Source of the DNA: Hofstenia miamia
Lineage: Eukaryota > Xenacoelomorpha > Acoela > Hofsteniidae
Direction: 5' to 3'
Assembly (NCBI GenBank): GCA_900660155.1
Contig: CABFPE010000193.1
Coordinates: 178,190-242,189, forward strand
Length of the DNA: 64,000 nucleotides
Below, piece by piece: positions 24,630-37,199 of this stretch (positions are counted from its first letter, which is position 1; each line of letters starts with the position of its first letter). The notes beneath the pieces were generated by a model. It was given only the letters and a program-made list of their open reading frames with translations. It was not told the origin of the DNA and did no database searches. A program made the position numbers and the translations under genes.

Positions 24630-25640
24630 TTTAGGGCAACTTTTATTATGCTTGCCAAAGAAACTCCTTCATATTTTGGTTTATGAGACGAAGGTTTGGT
24701 ATGTTATAAACCTAGGAAAATCTACACCACAAGTCATGTATTGATAGAAGCAATAGATGAATGGGCGTACAAAGATGAAAAAGGGTATATTGTTCCGCTT
24801 GTTATTTTAAAAATCTTCAATTCGCTTAATCATAATTTACTAACGAAAAAACTACGAGAAATGTCTAAATTTAATGATTCATCAATCCTCTTTCTGAAAT
24901 CATATGTATTTGATCGTTCACTATAGGCGAAAGTAAACAATCATTAGTCAAAACAAACATTGCAGTTGATACTATATCTTGTATATCAAACATAAAAAAT
25001 GTTACTAAAAATTTAGTTAAAGTTTAGGAATTTTTTCTATAGAATATGAGGAAGTTGAATATTAACAATTATAAAGAATAGAAGCAGAAAAATAGAACGC
25101 TTAGATGTTGGAGAAAGCATAATTTTTGCAACTAATATAATTAAATATCTTGGTGTTAAGAGTGATAATAAACTAAAATTTGCGAATCAGATCAACGTAA
25201 TTCAAAGAAAGTGTCCCACGGCGATAAATGTTAATCCAAATTCAACATATTATGCCAATGAAATGGAAGATATTATTAAAATCTCTTATACTATCACACT
25301 TCGTATTATTTTTTCTTTACTAATGTAAATAAAAAAGTTTTTAAACTTGAAAAAAGTTTTGTAATTAGGCAAAAAAAGATCACAAAAAATTTTTAGAAAA
25401 GTATAATGTAAAATCATTAGAATAATTATTGAAATTATATTGTTTCTCACTATTTTGAAAATGATTTTTATTAGAATTATATTAAAATCTCTATTAACGA
25501 AAAAAACATATCACAAAAACAAATTTAAAACGAAAATAGAAGAAAAATCATTTACCAATTTTACAATTGATTATTGGAACAAACTGCATCCAGATACAAA
25601 AGAAGAAACAAATTTCAATAAATTTTATATTTTATAATTC
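24630..25640 (+). pseudogene. LINE reverse-transcriptase remnant
   Basis: Decayed non-LTR retrotransposon coding on the plus strand. A block reading KIYTTSHVLIEAIDEW, then GYIVPLVILKIFNSLNH, then LLTKKLREMSK and SYVFDRSL matches the finger/palm part of CR1/Jockey-type reverse transcriptases, with the usual LDLSKAFD word worn down. Near 25140-25200 a block IIKYLGVKSDNKLKF matches the thumb region, and near 25560 IDYWNKLHPDTKEETNFNKF matches the C-terminal end. The catalytic FADD box was not found. The frame is broken several times. Confidence 0.6.
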
Positions 25641-26044
25641 TTTATTTGTAAAAACAAAAAATTTATAAATTCGGGTAAATTTTCAATAATCTGAAAAATA
25701 TAAATTGAGTTCTGGAGGAGAGCATTTTATTTCATATTGTAAGTCTTGCTTTTTCAAATCATTCCTTATAAATTATATAACATTCACTGCACTTAGGTTG
25801 ATTTGGGTTCACTATTGTGCAATAGTAAGAGATTTTAGAAATTTTGCCCCAATTTTTTTATTACATTGGTCAAGCCTGTTCGGCTCTGTATTGACCGCCA
25901 TGTTACCCTCTGCTTATCCTGCAGTTTAGCACTTTAGTAAATTCTATACAGCACATAAAAAGTAGAATTCAGTTTAACAAGTATATTGACTATTCTTGAC
26001 ATTCAATGATAGTAGTAATAAGACGCGGTATTTTGGTTCCTGAT

Positions 26045-26238
26045 CAGAGGCGTCCGTGCGATTTTCGTAGTGATCAAAAGATTAACTAAAATTTGAAAAA
26101 ATAAACACTAAGAAATGCAATTCAGTACATTATTTTTTAAAAATGTTTAATTTTTTACAGAAAACTGTTTGTATTTAACCAATGTAAACCAATATTGAAA
26201 TGCTGACGTAGGACTTGCACCAATTCTCCACGCCACTG
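26045..26238. mobile_element. Short MITE with CAGWGGCGT ends
   Basis: A 194-bp segment with inverted ends CAGAGGCGTCC (left) and CAGTGGCGTGG (right, read in reverse). Such ends are common for non-autonomous hAT-like and other DNA transposons. I could not match a target-site duplication, so the family stays open. Confidence 0.4.
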
Positions 26239-26466
26239 TTTCAGATTATATATTATTGAGTGCGTTTCATTTGAAATGAAATTTCAACGGCCTATGTAGT
26301 TATAAATTGAATTTTACATTGCAGATTTTTATTTATTATATCACCGTATTCCGCTTAAATATTTATAGGCATGATGCGCTAAGGCAAGTCTACATTTATG
26401 TAATTTTCATAACTATATTCATCTATATTTTACATGAAGAATAAATGCTAAAATTGATCTTGTTTA

Positions 26467-26467
26467 C

Positions 26468-26498
<31 letters not shown>

Positions 26499-26502
26499 TA
26501 TA
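26467..26502. repeat. (TA)n microsatellite
   Basis: An almost pure TA run with one TG interruption. Confidence 0.9.
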
Positions 26503-26799
26503 TTTAGACAAAAACAAGCAAAGATAAAAGAAAATCGAGAAATGGTTAGACAACTCTGAAAATTAATGCTATGATTATCTAAAGCTCCTTTGGTGAATTC
26601 TAGTTTTCTAAAAAACAAGCAGCATTTACATCAGAGGGAATTTGCTGCAGAATTGTTTTTCATAGGACTTGTTTTGAGCCTTTATGCCGACGTGCACAAA
26701 ATTTAAAGAAATTATGCACTTTGCAAGAAAAAATAGAATTTTTGCCTAATACTGGAGAGCTTTATTGAATTTTAAAAAATTCTTCTAAAAGCATTAATT

Positions 26800-27740
26800 G
26801 TGTTTATCAATTGTATTAACAACACTTCCTAACTCTCAATACTGCCCATTTCATCGGTTGAATTCATCTGCAAGTTTCTGTTCGTTGGCAATAGCCTACT
26901 ATGCTTATCATTGTGTACACCCCTTCATTTTATCTTCAATAACTGATCCCTTTGATACAATACAACCCGTGGCTTATACTCTATACATCTCAGAATTATT
27001 ATTCCTTTTTAATTGTCTCAGCTCTTTGTAGACTCCAATTGACGTCGAAGATCCTCTCTGCTGCAATCAATTTTATGTTACTCTTCGCATGTCACTCGAA
27101 TGTCATTCATGTCAATATTTATATTACTCAGCATTTTTGTAGGCCTAATACAGATTGATCGAATGGTGTCTTAACAATTCTAAGTAGACTACTACTGTAG
27201 CATCTTCATTACTCACCTCTGAATTTCTCTCTTCAGTTCTTCTCTAGCCTGCATTTCCCTTTGCGCTTTCCATCATTTATCACTTCTTCAAATACTTGTA
27301 CACCTTGGATTGCGTTTTCACTTTTATCTCAATACATGATTCACTATTTCCTCAATATTTTTCTAATTATGCTCAATTGGTTACTCTTTTTATCTGTCTG
27401 AGATTAGGATACAAGTCACTGTAAATATTAGTCATCCTAAGCTTTCAGTCTTTGAAAAGTTTCTCATTTTATCAGTTACCTTTCTCTTTCTATAAGAATC
27501 TAACCTATTCCTTCACAACTTTTTAAACTTGTATTCTATCCGCGCACTGTCAACTTTGTCTTATATATCAGTATTTCTTCCTTCCATCCTTGAACTTATG
27601 CATCATGTATGTTCTTTTCTAGGCAATATTCTGATGAGAAGTTATGAATTGACCCCTTTTAAGTTATTGCTAAACATCATATTTGTTCGAAGTAACTTGA
27701 CTTGCTTTTGGTCACTCTGGATAGTCCATTACTAAGCACC
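26800..27740 (-). other. Pyrimidine-skewed stretch, possible decayed LINE
   Basis: The plus strand is conspicuously C/T-rich for about 900 bp, so the minus strand is A/G-rich, as is typical of LINE open frames. No reverse-transcriptase motif can be read, so this is a compositional observation only. Confidence 0.25.
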
Positions 27741-27852
27741 TCACTAATAGTGAATTGGTTGGTTTTATCGGAATATAGGGTTGGGGTTATATATAGTATG
27801 ATATACAATTCTTGAGTATTTTCAAGATTTTGAAATTTTGACATTTCTATAT

Positions 27853-28344
27853 ACCGAATTTTTTGGACTATAAGGATCGCCGAATTATAAGACGCACCGG
27901 ATTATAAAGCGCAGAAAGCAAAACAATAATCGGATAAGTCAGAGTTTATTCAAACCATTACCGTAATAATAACAGTCGATATTACACACAGTTGAGGCCG
28001 ATACCTTAGCCCAGGCATCGATGATCTATTGGTAGATTGTAGCGTAACTAGGCTTTGCCTACCTTCCTTGGCAAATGTGTGCTCACCTTCTGTCATCCAC
28101 GGCGCCCATGCCATTCACAATTTAGCCTTGAAAGCCCTGTTGACACAAATATCTAGAGGTGGTAGTTCAAGAGGAGTGGCATCGTCGCTTACCAAAGTTG
28201 TAATAAAATATTTTGACGGATTTTTCAATTCAGTGTTAACATACATTATGTTCATATATAAGGCACAGTGGAATATAAGGCGCATTGCTGAATTTTTTAC
28301 AAATATAAGGATTTTATGCGCGCCTTATTTTCCGAAAAATACGA
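27853..28344 (-). mobile_element. Pogo/Tigger-like non-autonomous element
   Basis: The ends match imperfectly in inverted orientation: CCGAATTTTTTGGACTATAAGG on the left is mirrored by a CGTATTTTTCGG...ATAAGG end on the right, with TA at both borders. Several GCGCCTTATA-type words repeat inside both ends. The middle carries a remnant of a pogo-family transposase on the minus strand (next entry). At about 490 bp it is an internally deleted copy. Confidence 0.6.
28010..28200 (-). pseudogene. Pogo-type transposase C-terminal remnant
   Basis: On the minus strand a short stretch reads LPPLDICVNRAFKAKL, a stop, then MAWAPWMTEGEHTFAKEGRQ. This matches the end of the DDE domain of pogo/Tigger/jerky transposases (QPLD..VN..FK..L....W). 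Only about 60 codons remain, with at least one stop. Confidence 0.6.
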
Positions 28345-30440
28345 TAATAGGAAAATGACTGGGCGTTTAATCCATATCCACGTGCAACAAAAATTCGATC
28401 TGTTATTATATCTATTATATTATCTGTTATATAACTCTCAGCAATGAATGTACCATTTTGGAATTGTATAAAATGTGCAGCACTGGAACTAAATCAAAAA
28501 TACACAAAATAATGAAAAAACACACCTTATTGTAGATTGAAGAAAAACCAAACTACTTAGCCTTTGAATGCCTAGTTATCAGCAGAGTCGAAGGAGGCTA
28601 CGTAAATTTATTGCTTCGTAAGATTTTAATACACATGCATTTTTAAACATATCGACGTAGTATTCAGTCATTTCAGTCATTATATATTGCTTATTATAAA
28701 TGAGAATTATGTATCATGCGAAAATTCATAAATATAACTTCAAATTATAATCATAACAGTTGTTCCTAGCAAACGTTCGGTTGTTATGGAAAAGCATTTC
28801 ATTGGCTAATTTATGTCTACTTTCACGTCACCTACTTTTAATAAATGATGTCAAACATTGTATTAGTAAATCCTAAGTTATGATTTAAAATTCAAAGTTT
28901 AACGCAATATCCTACATAGAAATTATACATAGAAAATACAAAATTTAAATAGAATGCTAGAGATAATATTAAAACTAAAATCTTCATCAAAAAAAATTAG
29001 GAATTTAATATAATATGTCAAATATTTGGCTAAGACACTGGCTCATCCAGATTTCCAATATAGATTTCTTAGTTAAAAACTAATATAAACTGTAAAAAAT
29101 CTTGAAGAAATAAAAATGAAAATGACGAAATATATTTTAAGCAATATGTCATTTAGACCCCTTGCTTAGGAGAGGAATACCCTTTCTAGGTTTGCAAATA
29201 ACAAAAAAATAAATTATTCATAATTACATGAATAGTGCAAGAGTAAATATCTGATGAATATGATTCGGTCATGGATCGTTCAATTGCATAATATTTGAGA
29301 AATTGATGGATACAGTTAAAAAACCCCAGATTGATATACTATGAGGACTTTTTCTACACCTATGGGAAATCGCACTCGGTATGAGGTTACATATCACAAT
29401 AGCATAGAAGGAATTTCATAGCAAAACATCAATGAAAATATTAGATTATACATGTTTGTAGTCTACAGTATCATTGTTTATATAGGGATAGTTGTATCAG
29501 AAAAACTTTTACATCATTTCTCTATTTAAATGGACATAAAATATCACACCAAAATACAACATTTAATTATAATGAGAAATACCAATAGCATAGGTAAAAT
29601 TATTCTAAATGGAAAATATATCGTAAAAATATTTTTGTAAAACTTAAGAGCACTTAGTTCCAAATGTTCATAAAAATTTTCTATAATATAATCCAATCAT
29701 ATTTGAGCATTTTTGCCAATGCAAGTGTATTTTTGGATTTCCCATAAAATATTTCGAGAATTCATTAATTGCAGTTATTATTTGTATGGTCAATTTATGC
29801 TCATTTATTTTAGCGGTGAAAAAAAATTGTCAACTAGCACAGCTATTATAAAAAAATATTAAAATAAGAAATTGAAGCATTTGTGTTTTTCAAATCTAAG
29901 AAAACTCAACATTCCTGACTGACCATCAGGAACAAAATGGCAAACTTGTACGATAGTTGACCACTACCACACTTAACTGACAAATAATGGACACATTTCT
30001 CCATCCATACAGCACACATTAAATTTTGATCAGAGTTGCATTTGCAAATTTATATTATGATCAACCCTGAACCATGCAATGACAGACGAACTACAAAACT
30101 AATACGCCTATTAAATCTTCAAATCAATTGATTCTCATTAACCGCCAGGTTGTTTATCACCAAATTGTTCATACGTGAGATGTCCCCATCTGAAAATCCG
30201 GCCTACATTGTGGCCAATAGTATATAGGAAATACGATATACTCGAAGAATAATCGAACAGAAATAATTCATTTCATTAGTATAGAAACTAACCCAAGTCC
30301 ACGGCATAAGTGATAATTGTTTTATTGTCATTTTATGCATTTTTATGTTTTATCATTGATACGGGAAATACATCTTTTTATTTTATTATTATTAAAACGA
30401 TTGGAAACTTTCGCTGAAATTTTCCCGTACATTGAATATT
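28345..30440. other. Anonymous AT-rich intergenic sequence
   Basis: No gene or clear transposon end is visible in this stretch. Confidence 0.5.
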
Positions 30441-30908
30441 TTGTGTTATAAATTAACCCTATTGTGGGGGTGGGTAAAACTACCTACCCTTCTCTTTTTT
30501 TATTCATAACTCTCGGAAAAATTAATATTTTTGCTTGAAATTTATTATCTATTTATTACGCACATTTACGCCAAATTTTAGGGGTGGCGATGTGTAATTC
30601 TAAAATTATGAACACTTTGTTGGAGCTACCTGATGTAAATACTGCCAATTTCTTGGAGGTGGTAAAAATTTTGATGGTTTCAAGTAATTTTGGCCTATTT
30701 CTGTACAATAAACTCATGGAGACACCCCTGGGTGAATGATAACATTAAAAAAATTTGCAACTTCCTTCCGATTTTCAAGTATAAAAAGCTATTTTTTCAG
30801 CCGTCATCACAATGATGTGAAATTTGGTACAATAAACGAAAATATTACATTGCAGACTAGTTATACATACTTAATATTTTGTTGTTTGCATAATTAGCTT
30901 GGAAGATG

Positions 30909-30911
<3 letters not shown>

Positions 30912-30941
<30 letters not shown>

Positions 30942-31098
30942 NNNNNNNNNNNNNNNNNNNNNNNNNNNNNNNNNNNNNNNNNNNNNNNNNNNNNNNNNNN
31001 NNNNNNNNNNNNNNNNNNNNNNNNNNNNNNNNNNNNNNNNNNNNNNNNNNNNNNNNNNNNNNNNNNNNNNNNNNNNNNNNNNNNNNNNNNNNNNNNNN

Positions 31099-31156
<58 letters not shown>

Positions 31157-31157
31157 C
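30912..31157. repeat. (TA)n microsatellite with assembly gap
   Basis: TA runs flank 157 N (30942-31098). Open frames reading YIYIYI across this are artefacts of the repeat. Confidence 0.95.
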
Positions 31158-34100
31158 TGTATGTACATAAAATTTGTATTTACATGTACATCAAATTTGT
31201 ATATTGTATTAATGAGTTGTAGTAAATTTGCAGTTGCTTATGCAGTTGCTTATAATATCAACGTAGCTGTCAACGGCACTTTCAAATATAAATCTTTTAT
31301 CCAAATTCCTTCTCAAATATAATTTCGAATCTTATACAATGAATTAAAATTGAATGCGAATCATTGAACTTTCGCATATAAATTTATTGATAATAACCTA
31401 CGAAGAATATTATGTAAAATCATATCCGGAAATTTACCCACACTTTGAACATTTTTCCCAACATACACTCACATCCCCAAAGTTTTCAAAAACTGTACGC
31501 AACCCAGTCATACACCCGCGTAGGTATACCCAACTCAGGTCCACCCTTGATCGGCGCTCACTAAATAATTTTCACGCATATCTTTTGCATATCCCAAGCT
31601 CTTAGTTATGTGTAGATTGTGTTGTTTTTCTAAACACTTTTAATTTTTCTAGTGCTTTCTCTTGTTTTTAACAAGACTAATACGGGAAAGTTTAAATCAA
31701 ATGGGGGTTGAAGGCCAAGCTGAGCCGATTTTTGAAGATTTCACCGGCGGTGGGCCGGTCTGACCTAAATATAACACAAAATTCATTATTATACACTTGA
31801 TATATCGCTAGTACAATTTAAGTTAAATACTGTATTATAAAGCTCATTTTTGTATATTTTGTGAAGAAATCCCTAGACCAAAGCTTATACAAAATTTTGT
31901 AATATGATTCTGATTCACTTCTTATAATTTAATTTGAGATGTTTTTGTTAATCAAATTTATACTGGTTTTGTCCTAAATAGATTTTGTTCTATCTGGATT
32001 CTCCTCTGTTTGAAGAAATGCATTACATTCTCAAATTACTGACTTATCTTAACTATTATAGAGATATATTATAATTAATAAATGAATAAGCTCTTATTAT
32101 TTTTGACATTAACGTCAAAATGTCATTTTAAAATGATGTGTAATGTATATTTTGAGGTATTACTTAATTACACCATTTCATTATTAATGTTCAACATATC
32201 TGTATTTTTATTTGGAATACCTTTCCTTCTAAACATGGATAGGACGAATAGATTACAAAAAGATTAGGCTTAAGAACTTCACACAGATCCTTTGACTTAG
32301 TTACATAAAATTATTTATCAATTGAGTCTAAAATAACAGTGAGTTTATCAATTAATTGTTTAAATATATTCAATTTCAAAAACAAATATTATTCTCATCT
32401 ACCTCAATTTCCTATGGGATATAAAGGTTTATCCTCAAGCTGCCAAATGCATCATTAGTATATAATCGGTTTTGTTCACATTTACTTTAAGGTTATTTAG
32501 AAATTTGGAAATTCTTAGATATGGACGCCTCTAAGGATAGCTGTGCTTCCCTGTGATTGTGATATTTTGCGAGAAATAACAATTTTTTAATGAGACATAC
32601 GATTTTCTGCAAATTTCAAATTCTCACCATCCCTAGAATTTAGAAAATAAGCGGCATAAACGTTATGGGAGCAACAACTAGATATAGATGCTATATTTTT
32701 GTAAGTAAACCTCCCAATGCTTTTTAGGCTTACTATTTCTATACTTTCAAATCGATATTTATCCCCTTCAATGTTTCTCTATTACTAACTTTCTCTCAAT
32801 GGCAATAATCATAGAAGCTCTTAGACAGAAACTTTAACAGATTATTTACAGTAGGAAAATTTTAAATGATTGATAGTGATGCTTCTTTAATTGCATTTTT
32901 CGATTATTATGCCAGAATATATTTTAAAACCCAAAAAATTAACCCTCTTTTAGATTTTGGGTGCATGAACATTTAAATTTCTTATAAATTGAAGAAAGCT
33001 TTTAAGAACTTCCAAATTACTAATATTTGAGTGAATATCACATATCTATAAACTCTTCTTTTGCTAGGTTCATTTATTTTAGTAGTATCTTCTATGCGAT
33101 GTGTATGGAAGAATCAAGTTGTTCTTGTTTGGGGATGAGTTTTAAAATTTATTCTAACATAATTTGAGACATTTCTCTAGTAGACAAACATGAATCTCTA
33201 CATTTTATAAAAAAATCAGAGTATTAATTTTTACCAATGAATAACACTTATTACTGTTCTGAACATCATTGATTAGCCCAAATTAAGAACTTTTGTTAAG
33301 CATTTTAATTTTCTTTCGATGCAAATTAAAAACTATTTATAGACATTTGTTTGTTATTCTCAGAAAATATAATCTGGAGTTAATTTATTAAAATATGCAA
33401 TGCCCTTTATCACAATTAATAAATTTAGCCGAAGTATGTTAATATGTTTGTAGCACCATTCCTATAGGATTAAGGAAATGATAGTTAGAGCAGACATGTA
33501 AGTAAGCCGCGTATTCGTTAAGCATGTGTGCGTATGCATTTACCTCTCGGTTACACCTGTTAACCGCTAGCCAAAAGGGGACTCGAGTAAAGACAAAAAG
33601 ACAAAATACTATTTATGCCACCAAAGCTTTCTTGCCTTGTACTATCATCAATATTGGACATGCGCATGTTATATGCGCCGAGGTTGAGGGTGTACCCACA
33701 CTAGTGCTCGGTGTTTCCAAAAATGAGTTTGGTGTCGGTTTTTTTGCATCTCAAAACCGCGGTTTCGGTTCTTCTTAGCTAATTACTTTCGGTATTAGAA
33801 AACGTAAATTGACTCATATATTGATTGGTCGGTTGTAACACAAGAATTGAAAAAATTGATTTGTATGTATCTATAAATTTGTGTGTGGACAAAGTGACCT
33901 TGAGCATAGACATTATTTGATCGAATCAATGAAATTTCTAACTCAGATGTATTACATTAACAGAAATGAAATTTTCTGTTAGACCTATAACAATCAAAAT
34001 ATTAAGACAATGTATTTCTACTTTAGTTGGATATTTATCATGTCACTGGTAATATATCTTTTCACTCCTCTTCTTTAATTGAAGAAACGTTATCAAAGAC

Positions 34101-35290
34101 TCACTTAAAATTCCAATTTTAAATCTATTCGAAAACTAAACCTCTAATACGCAGAAATGCTAATTATGGAAAAATATTTTAAAAAGTAAATTATCACTTA
34201 CGATATTCCCATGCCACTTCTTCACTAACTCAATTACATGCATTTTGGATTTGTGTCGAACTAGATTTTCGAATATGACTAGAGGCTGTGGTAAATGCTC
34301 CAAAAAAATTTCGCCAAAGCTTCCAATCCATCTTTAAGAGAAGAGGTTCCTGAATGCGTATCGGTTTCTTAGCAATGTCAAATTGCGAAAATACAATTAC
34401 TTAAAAACAGAAAAACAGCTTTCTCTATCAAAGAAATGGCCTATCGCGCACAAACCGGACATTCGGAAGACATTGCCAATTGTTACTATTTGGCCTCAAC
34501 ATCGGTAGATACAGTTAATATAGAGCCGAGCGAGTATCTGTACTCGAATCAAGATCCAAATTTCAACTCGACATTTCGAGTACTGGAATCCACGCTCGAT
34601 ATTCGTTTGAATGTCATCTATTTTTCTTCTATATTTTCCTGTAATGTCGAAGAATCCATCTATCTTCAACTGTTGATCTGAAGTTGCATGCCATCAGGTT
34701 TAATTTCTCTCATCTAGCTTAACATTGTGTATTTCTTTTGTATATTTATATAGGGTAGCACAGTTATATCTAGCTTAGTCAAAGGAGAAAAATAACTCCA
34801 AATATATTTGTATCTCGACACGAACGGTTAGAATTCCAGCTCGACAAAGCAGAAAAGGGTAAGCTCGCAACAGCCTAAGATAATAGTCATTGGATTTTTA
34901 TAGTGAGAAATTAGAAGAAATCTGTGTCTCCAATTTACCAATTATGACATTTCGTTGTGCAAAACATTGTTTGTACTGTGTCTTTTTAAGGACAATCACT
35001 GATTTCCACTTTCAGCATTAATCCCACGATATTTAAAAGCATGACCTTTCATAGATAACGGTTTGACTTAAATGTAGAAAGTAATATTTTCTACTTAAAT
35101 TGCAACCGTTTTATGTGTGATTCGGACTTACATGGACTGTCTTTAAGTTAACGTTACATATTATAAATATATGCTAGATAGTAGAATTAATAACTGTTCA
35201 TCAAATATAATTAACAGTATAAAAAAATTGTGAATTTAAACAGACCAATTATCTGTACTCAAATCTACAACTGACCAACTATCTGGGAAA
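31158..35290. other. Anonymous intergenic sequence
   Basis: I see no supportable gene. Two GC-richer spots, about 33480-33780 and 34430-34620, look like worn transposon ends or inserts (repeated CGGTTTCGGTT and GAGCGAGTATCTG-type words), but no paired end was found. Confidence 0.4.
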
Positions 35291-35299
35291 ATGATTTAC

Positions 35300-35570
35300 A
35301 GCAAAGCTTGACGAGCACCTCTCATCATTACACATATACCAAAAAGAACTTATCGCACTTTACTTCGGATGCTTTGAGGACGCGCAAAACTTTTGGATTT
35401 ATATAGACTCTCAACCTTTGGTACTAGCAACTTCTAAAGCGACCTCAGATTATCTACCTTCGCTTGCTCAAGCTATTAACATTTTGTTCTTTTTAAAAGA
35501 GTTACAGATCACTTAGATCCCCACTTCAGAAAACCTAACGGATTTGCCGTTTAGAGAAGACTGTTATCAA
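35300..35570 (+). pseudogene. Fossil retroelement RNase H fragment
   Basis: A short stretch reads YQKELIALYFGCFEDAQN, then FWIYIDSQPLVLA, then IPTSENLTDLPFR. This resembles the second half of the RNase H domain of LTR-type or related retroelements (KELLAL, then the D-S-x-x-L block, then the ENxxDxxSR end). It is broken and isolated; no LTR or reverse transcriptase lies beside it. The exact family cannot be told. Confidence 0.4.
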
Positions 35571-35752
35571 TATAAACTTTTAGTGTATAACGAATGCAAT
35601 GCATTTCATTTCCAGAATTATGTTTACATGTTTCAATCAAAAATTCAAATTCAGAAATAGATAGCATTCTTCTTCAATAAAAATGTAATCGATTATGTAG
35701 AGAAGCTTTGTGTTGATTGTAATTGTAAGCGCATGTTTTTGGCAGACAAAGA

Positions 35753-36046
35753 TTATTTGACAATTTTGCTATTGTGAAAACCTTTGTTCTGGCCAAAATT
35801 TAACACCTTATTTACAATTTCTTTATTATTTATCAAAATATTTCCAGACATTAATTCATGAATATCGCTCATTAGTAATATTGAAGAGAAGTTATTAGCC
35901 GAAGTTCGGTTAGCTTTGTCTTTGTGTGATTTCCTAAATTGTTCCAACTTATCATTAAATTCACGAATCTGTTTGACAGTATCGCTGTGAACTAACTCCA
36001 ATTTATCAAAGTAATCCGTTCGGGATGATGTTATATTTCTCCTCAT
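35753..36046 (-). CDS. Hypothetical ORF, charged, unrecognised
   Basis: A 97-codon ATG-started frame directly downstream, in its own sense, of the LINE tail at about 36050. It is rich in Lys, Asp and Asn, with a likely helical stretch (KLELVHSDTVKQIREFNDKL). I do not recognise it. Amino-acid composition is more protein-like than most chance frames here. It could be an exon or part of the sequence the LINE inserted into. Confidence 0.3.
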   Translation of the reverse strand: MRRNITSSRTDYFDKLELVHSDTVKQIREFNDKLEQFRKSHKDKANRTSANNFSSILLMSDIHELMSGNILINNKEIVNKVLNFGQNKGFHNSKIVK

Positions 36047-37198
36047 TATAATAATAATAATAATTATTATTATTATTATTATTATTATTATAAATGACTT
36101 TATTTACACGCTGAAGGCAGGTACTACAAAAAAATAAAAGCATGTCAAGTTTTACGTCAGCGAGGAAATCACAGGAGATAAAGTAGGAGCAGATGGAAGA
36201 GTAGGCGAAGTTGGAGAAGGGCTCAGCAAATGGGAAAGACATCAAAGAATTCTTGAAGCTGGGTTGAGAGTCAAGATGTAATTAGCAGCAATACAAGCAC
36301 CATTGAAAAACGAGTGAAGGGTGCGATGTTTCTTGGGACGACGAATGGAGAAAGTGACAACATCATCAGAGGGAGTGGAGCGGGAATTAGAGAACTTAAT
36401 GAAATAAAAATGATCAAGATCCAATTTGCGAGTGAGCAAGGCAAGGGAGAGATCCATTTGAAGGCACGCTTCTGGAAACGTTCCATTGAGTGGAACAAGG
36501 AAAGAGAAGGTCACCAACAGGGAGAAGAGTAGAGAAGAATTGACTTGAACAAAGAGTTTCACAGCAGCCGTGGAATTAATGGAAACATTACGGAAGAGGG
36601 CAAAGAGTGAGGAATTAGCCTTGCGAAGGTGTAAGGACACAAGACCAGACCAATTTAAGTTAGCAGCAAGTTGAACTCCAAGATGAGTTTGATGGGGAGA
36701 AAATTTACAGAATGAGGAAGATCAGAAGGGGGAGATACAGAAAAGGAAATGCCACATGTCATTGTTGGGCTAAAATCAAGATGGCTAACGGAAGACCAAG
36801 TGGCCAAAAGCTCAAGATCCCATGTAATATTAGAGGCAAAAGAACTACCAACGTTGAAAGTCTCAGTGTCATCAACGTACAGTAGACAGGATGAGTTGAA
36901 GACAGTTTGATGGAGGTCGTTAATTGCAACGAGGTAGAAGAGAATAGCAAACACAGAACCTTGAGGAGCACCACTAGAGTTAAGAGCTGGAGAAGAAATA
37001 GACACAAATTGATTTTGACACATTGACGACGATTGGACAGGTAAGACTGGAAGAGTTCGATGAAATCAGCATCAAAGCCAAATAAACTTAATTTGTCAAG
37101 AAGAATAGAATGAGGGAGCCGATCAAAAGCTTTTGAAATCAACACATTTGTACAAAAAGAATGGCAGTTAACATAACTAGAAGAAATCAACGTACAAT
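36046..37198 (-). mobile_element. LINE (CR1/Jockey-like), 5'-truncated
   Basis: Minus-strand non-LTR retrotransposon, truncated at its 5' end inside reverse transcriptase. Read on the minus strand: ISKAFDRLPHSILLDKLSLF, FIELFQSYLSNRRQ, SGAPQGSVFAILFYL, then the catalytic block LLYVDDTETFN, and near the end a LERFQKRAFKWI-like block and a KFSNSRSTPSDDV block. The 3' end is a (TAA)n/(ATT)n run (about 36046-36092), the microsatellite tail expected of CR1/Jockey-type LINEs. Coding passes between frames, so it is inactive. Length about 1.15 kb against 3-5 kb for a full element. Confidence 0.8.
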
Positions 37199-37199
37199 T

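Noticed and set aside
30899-31322. Open frames reading YIYIYI across N runs
   Set aside because: They are products of (TA)n microsatellites and gap bases, as are those at 41763 and 58742-58999.
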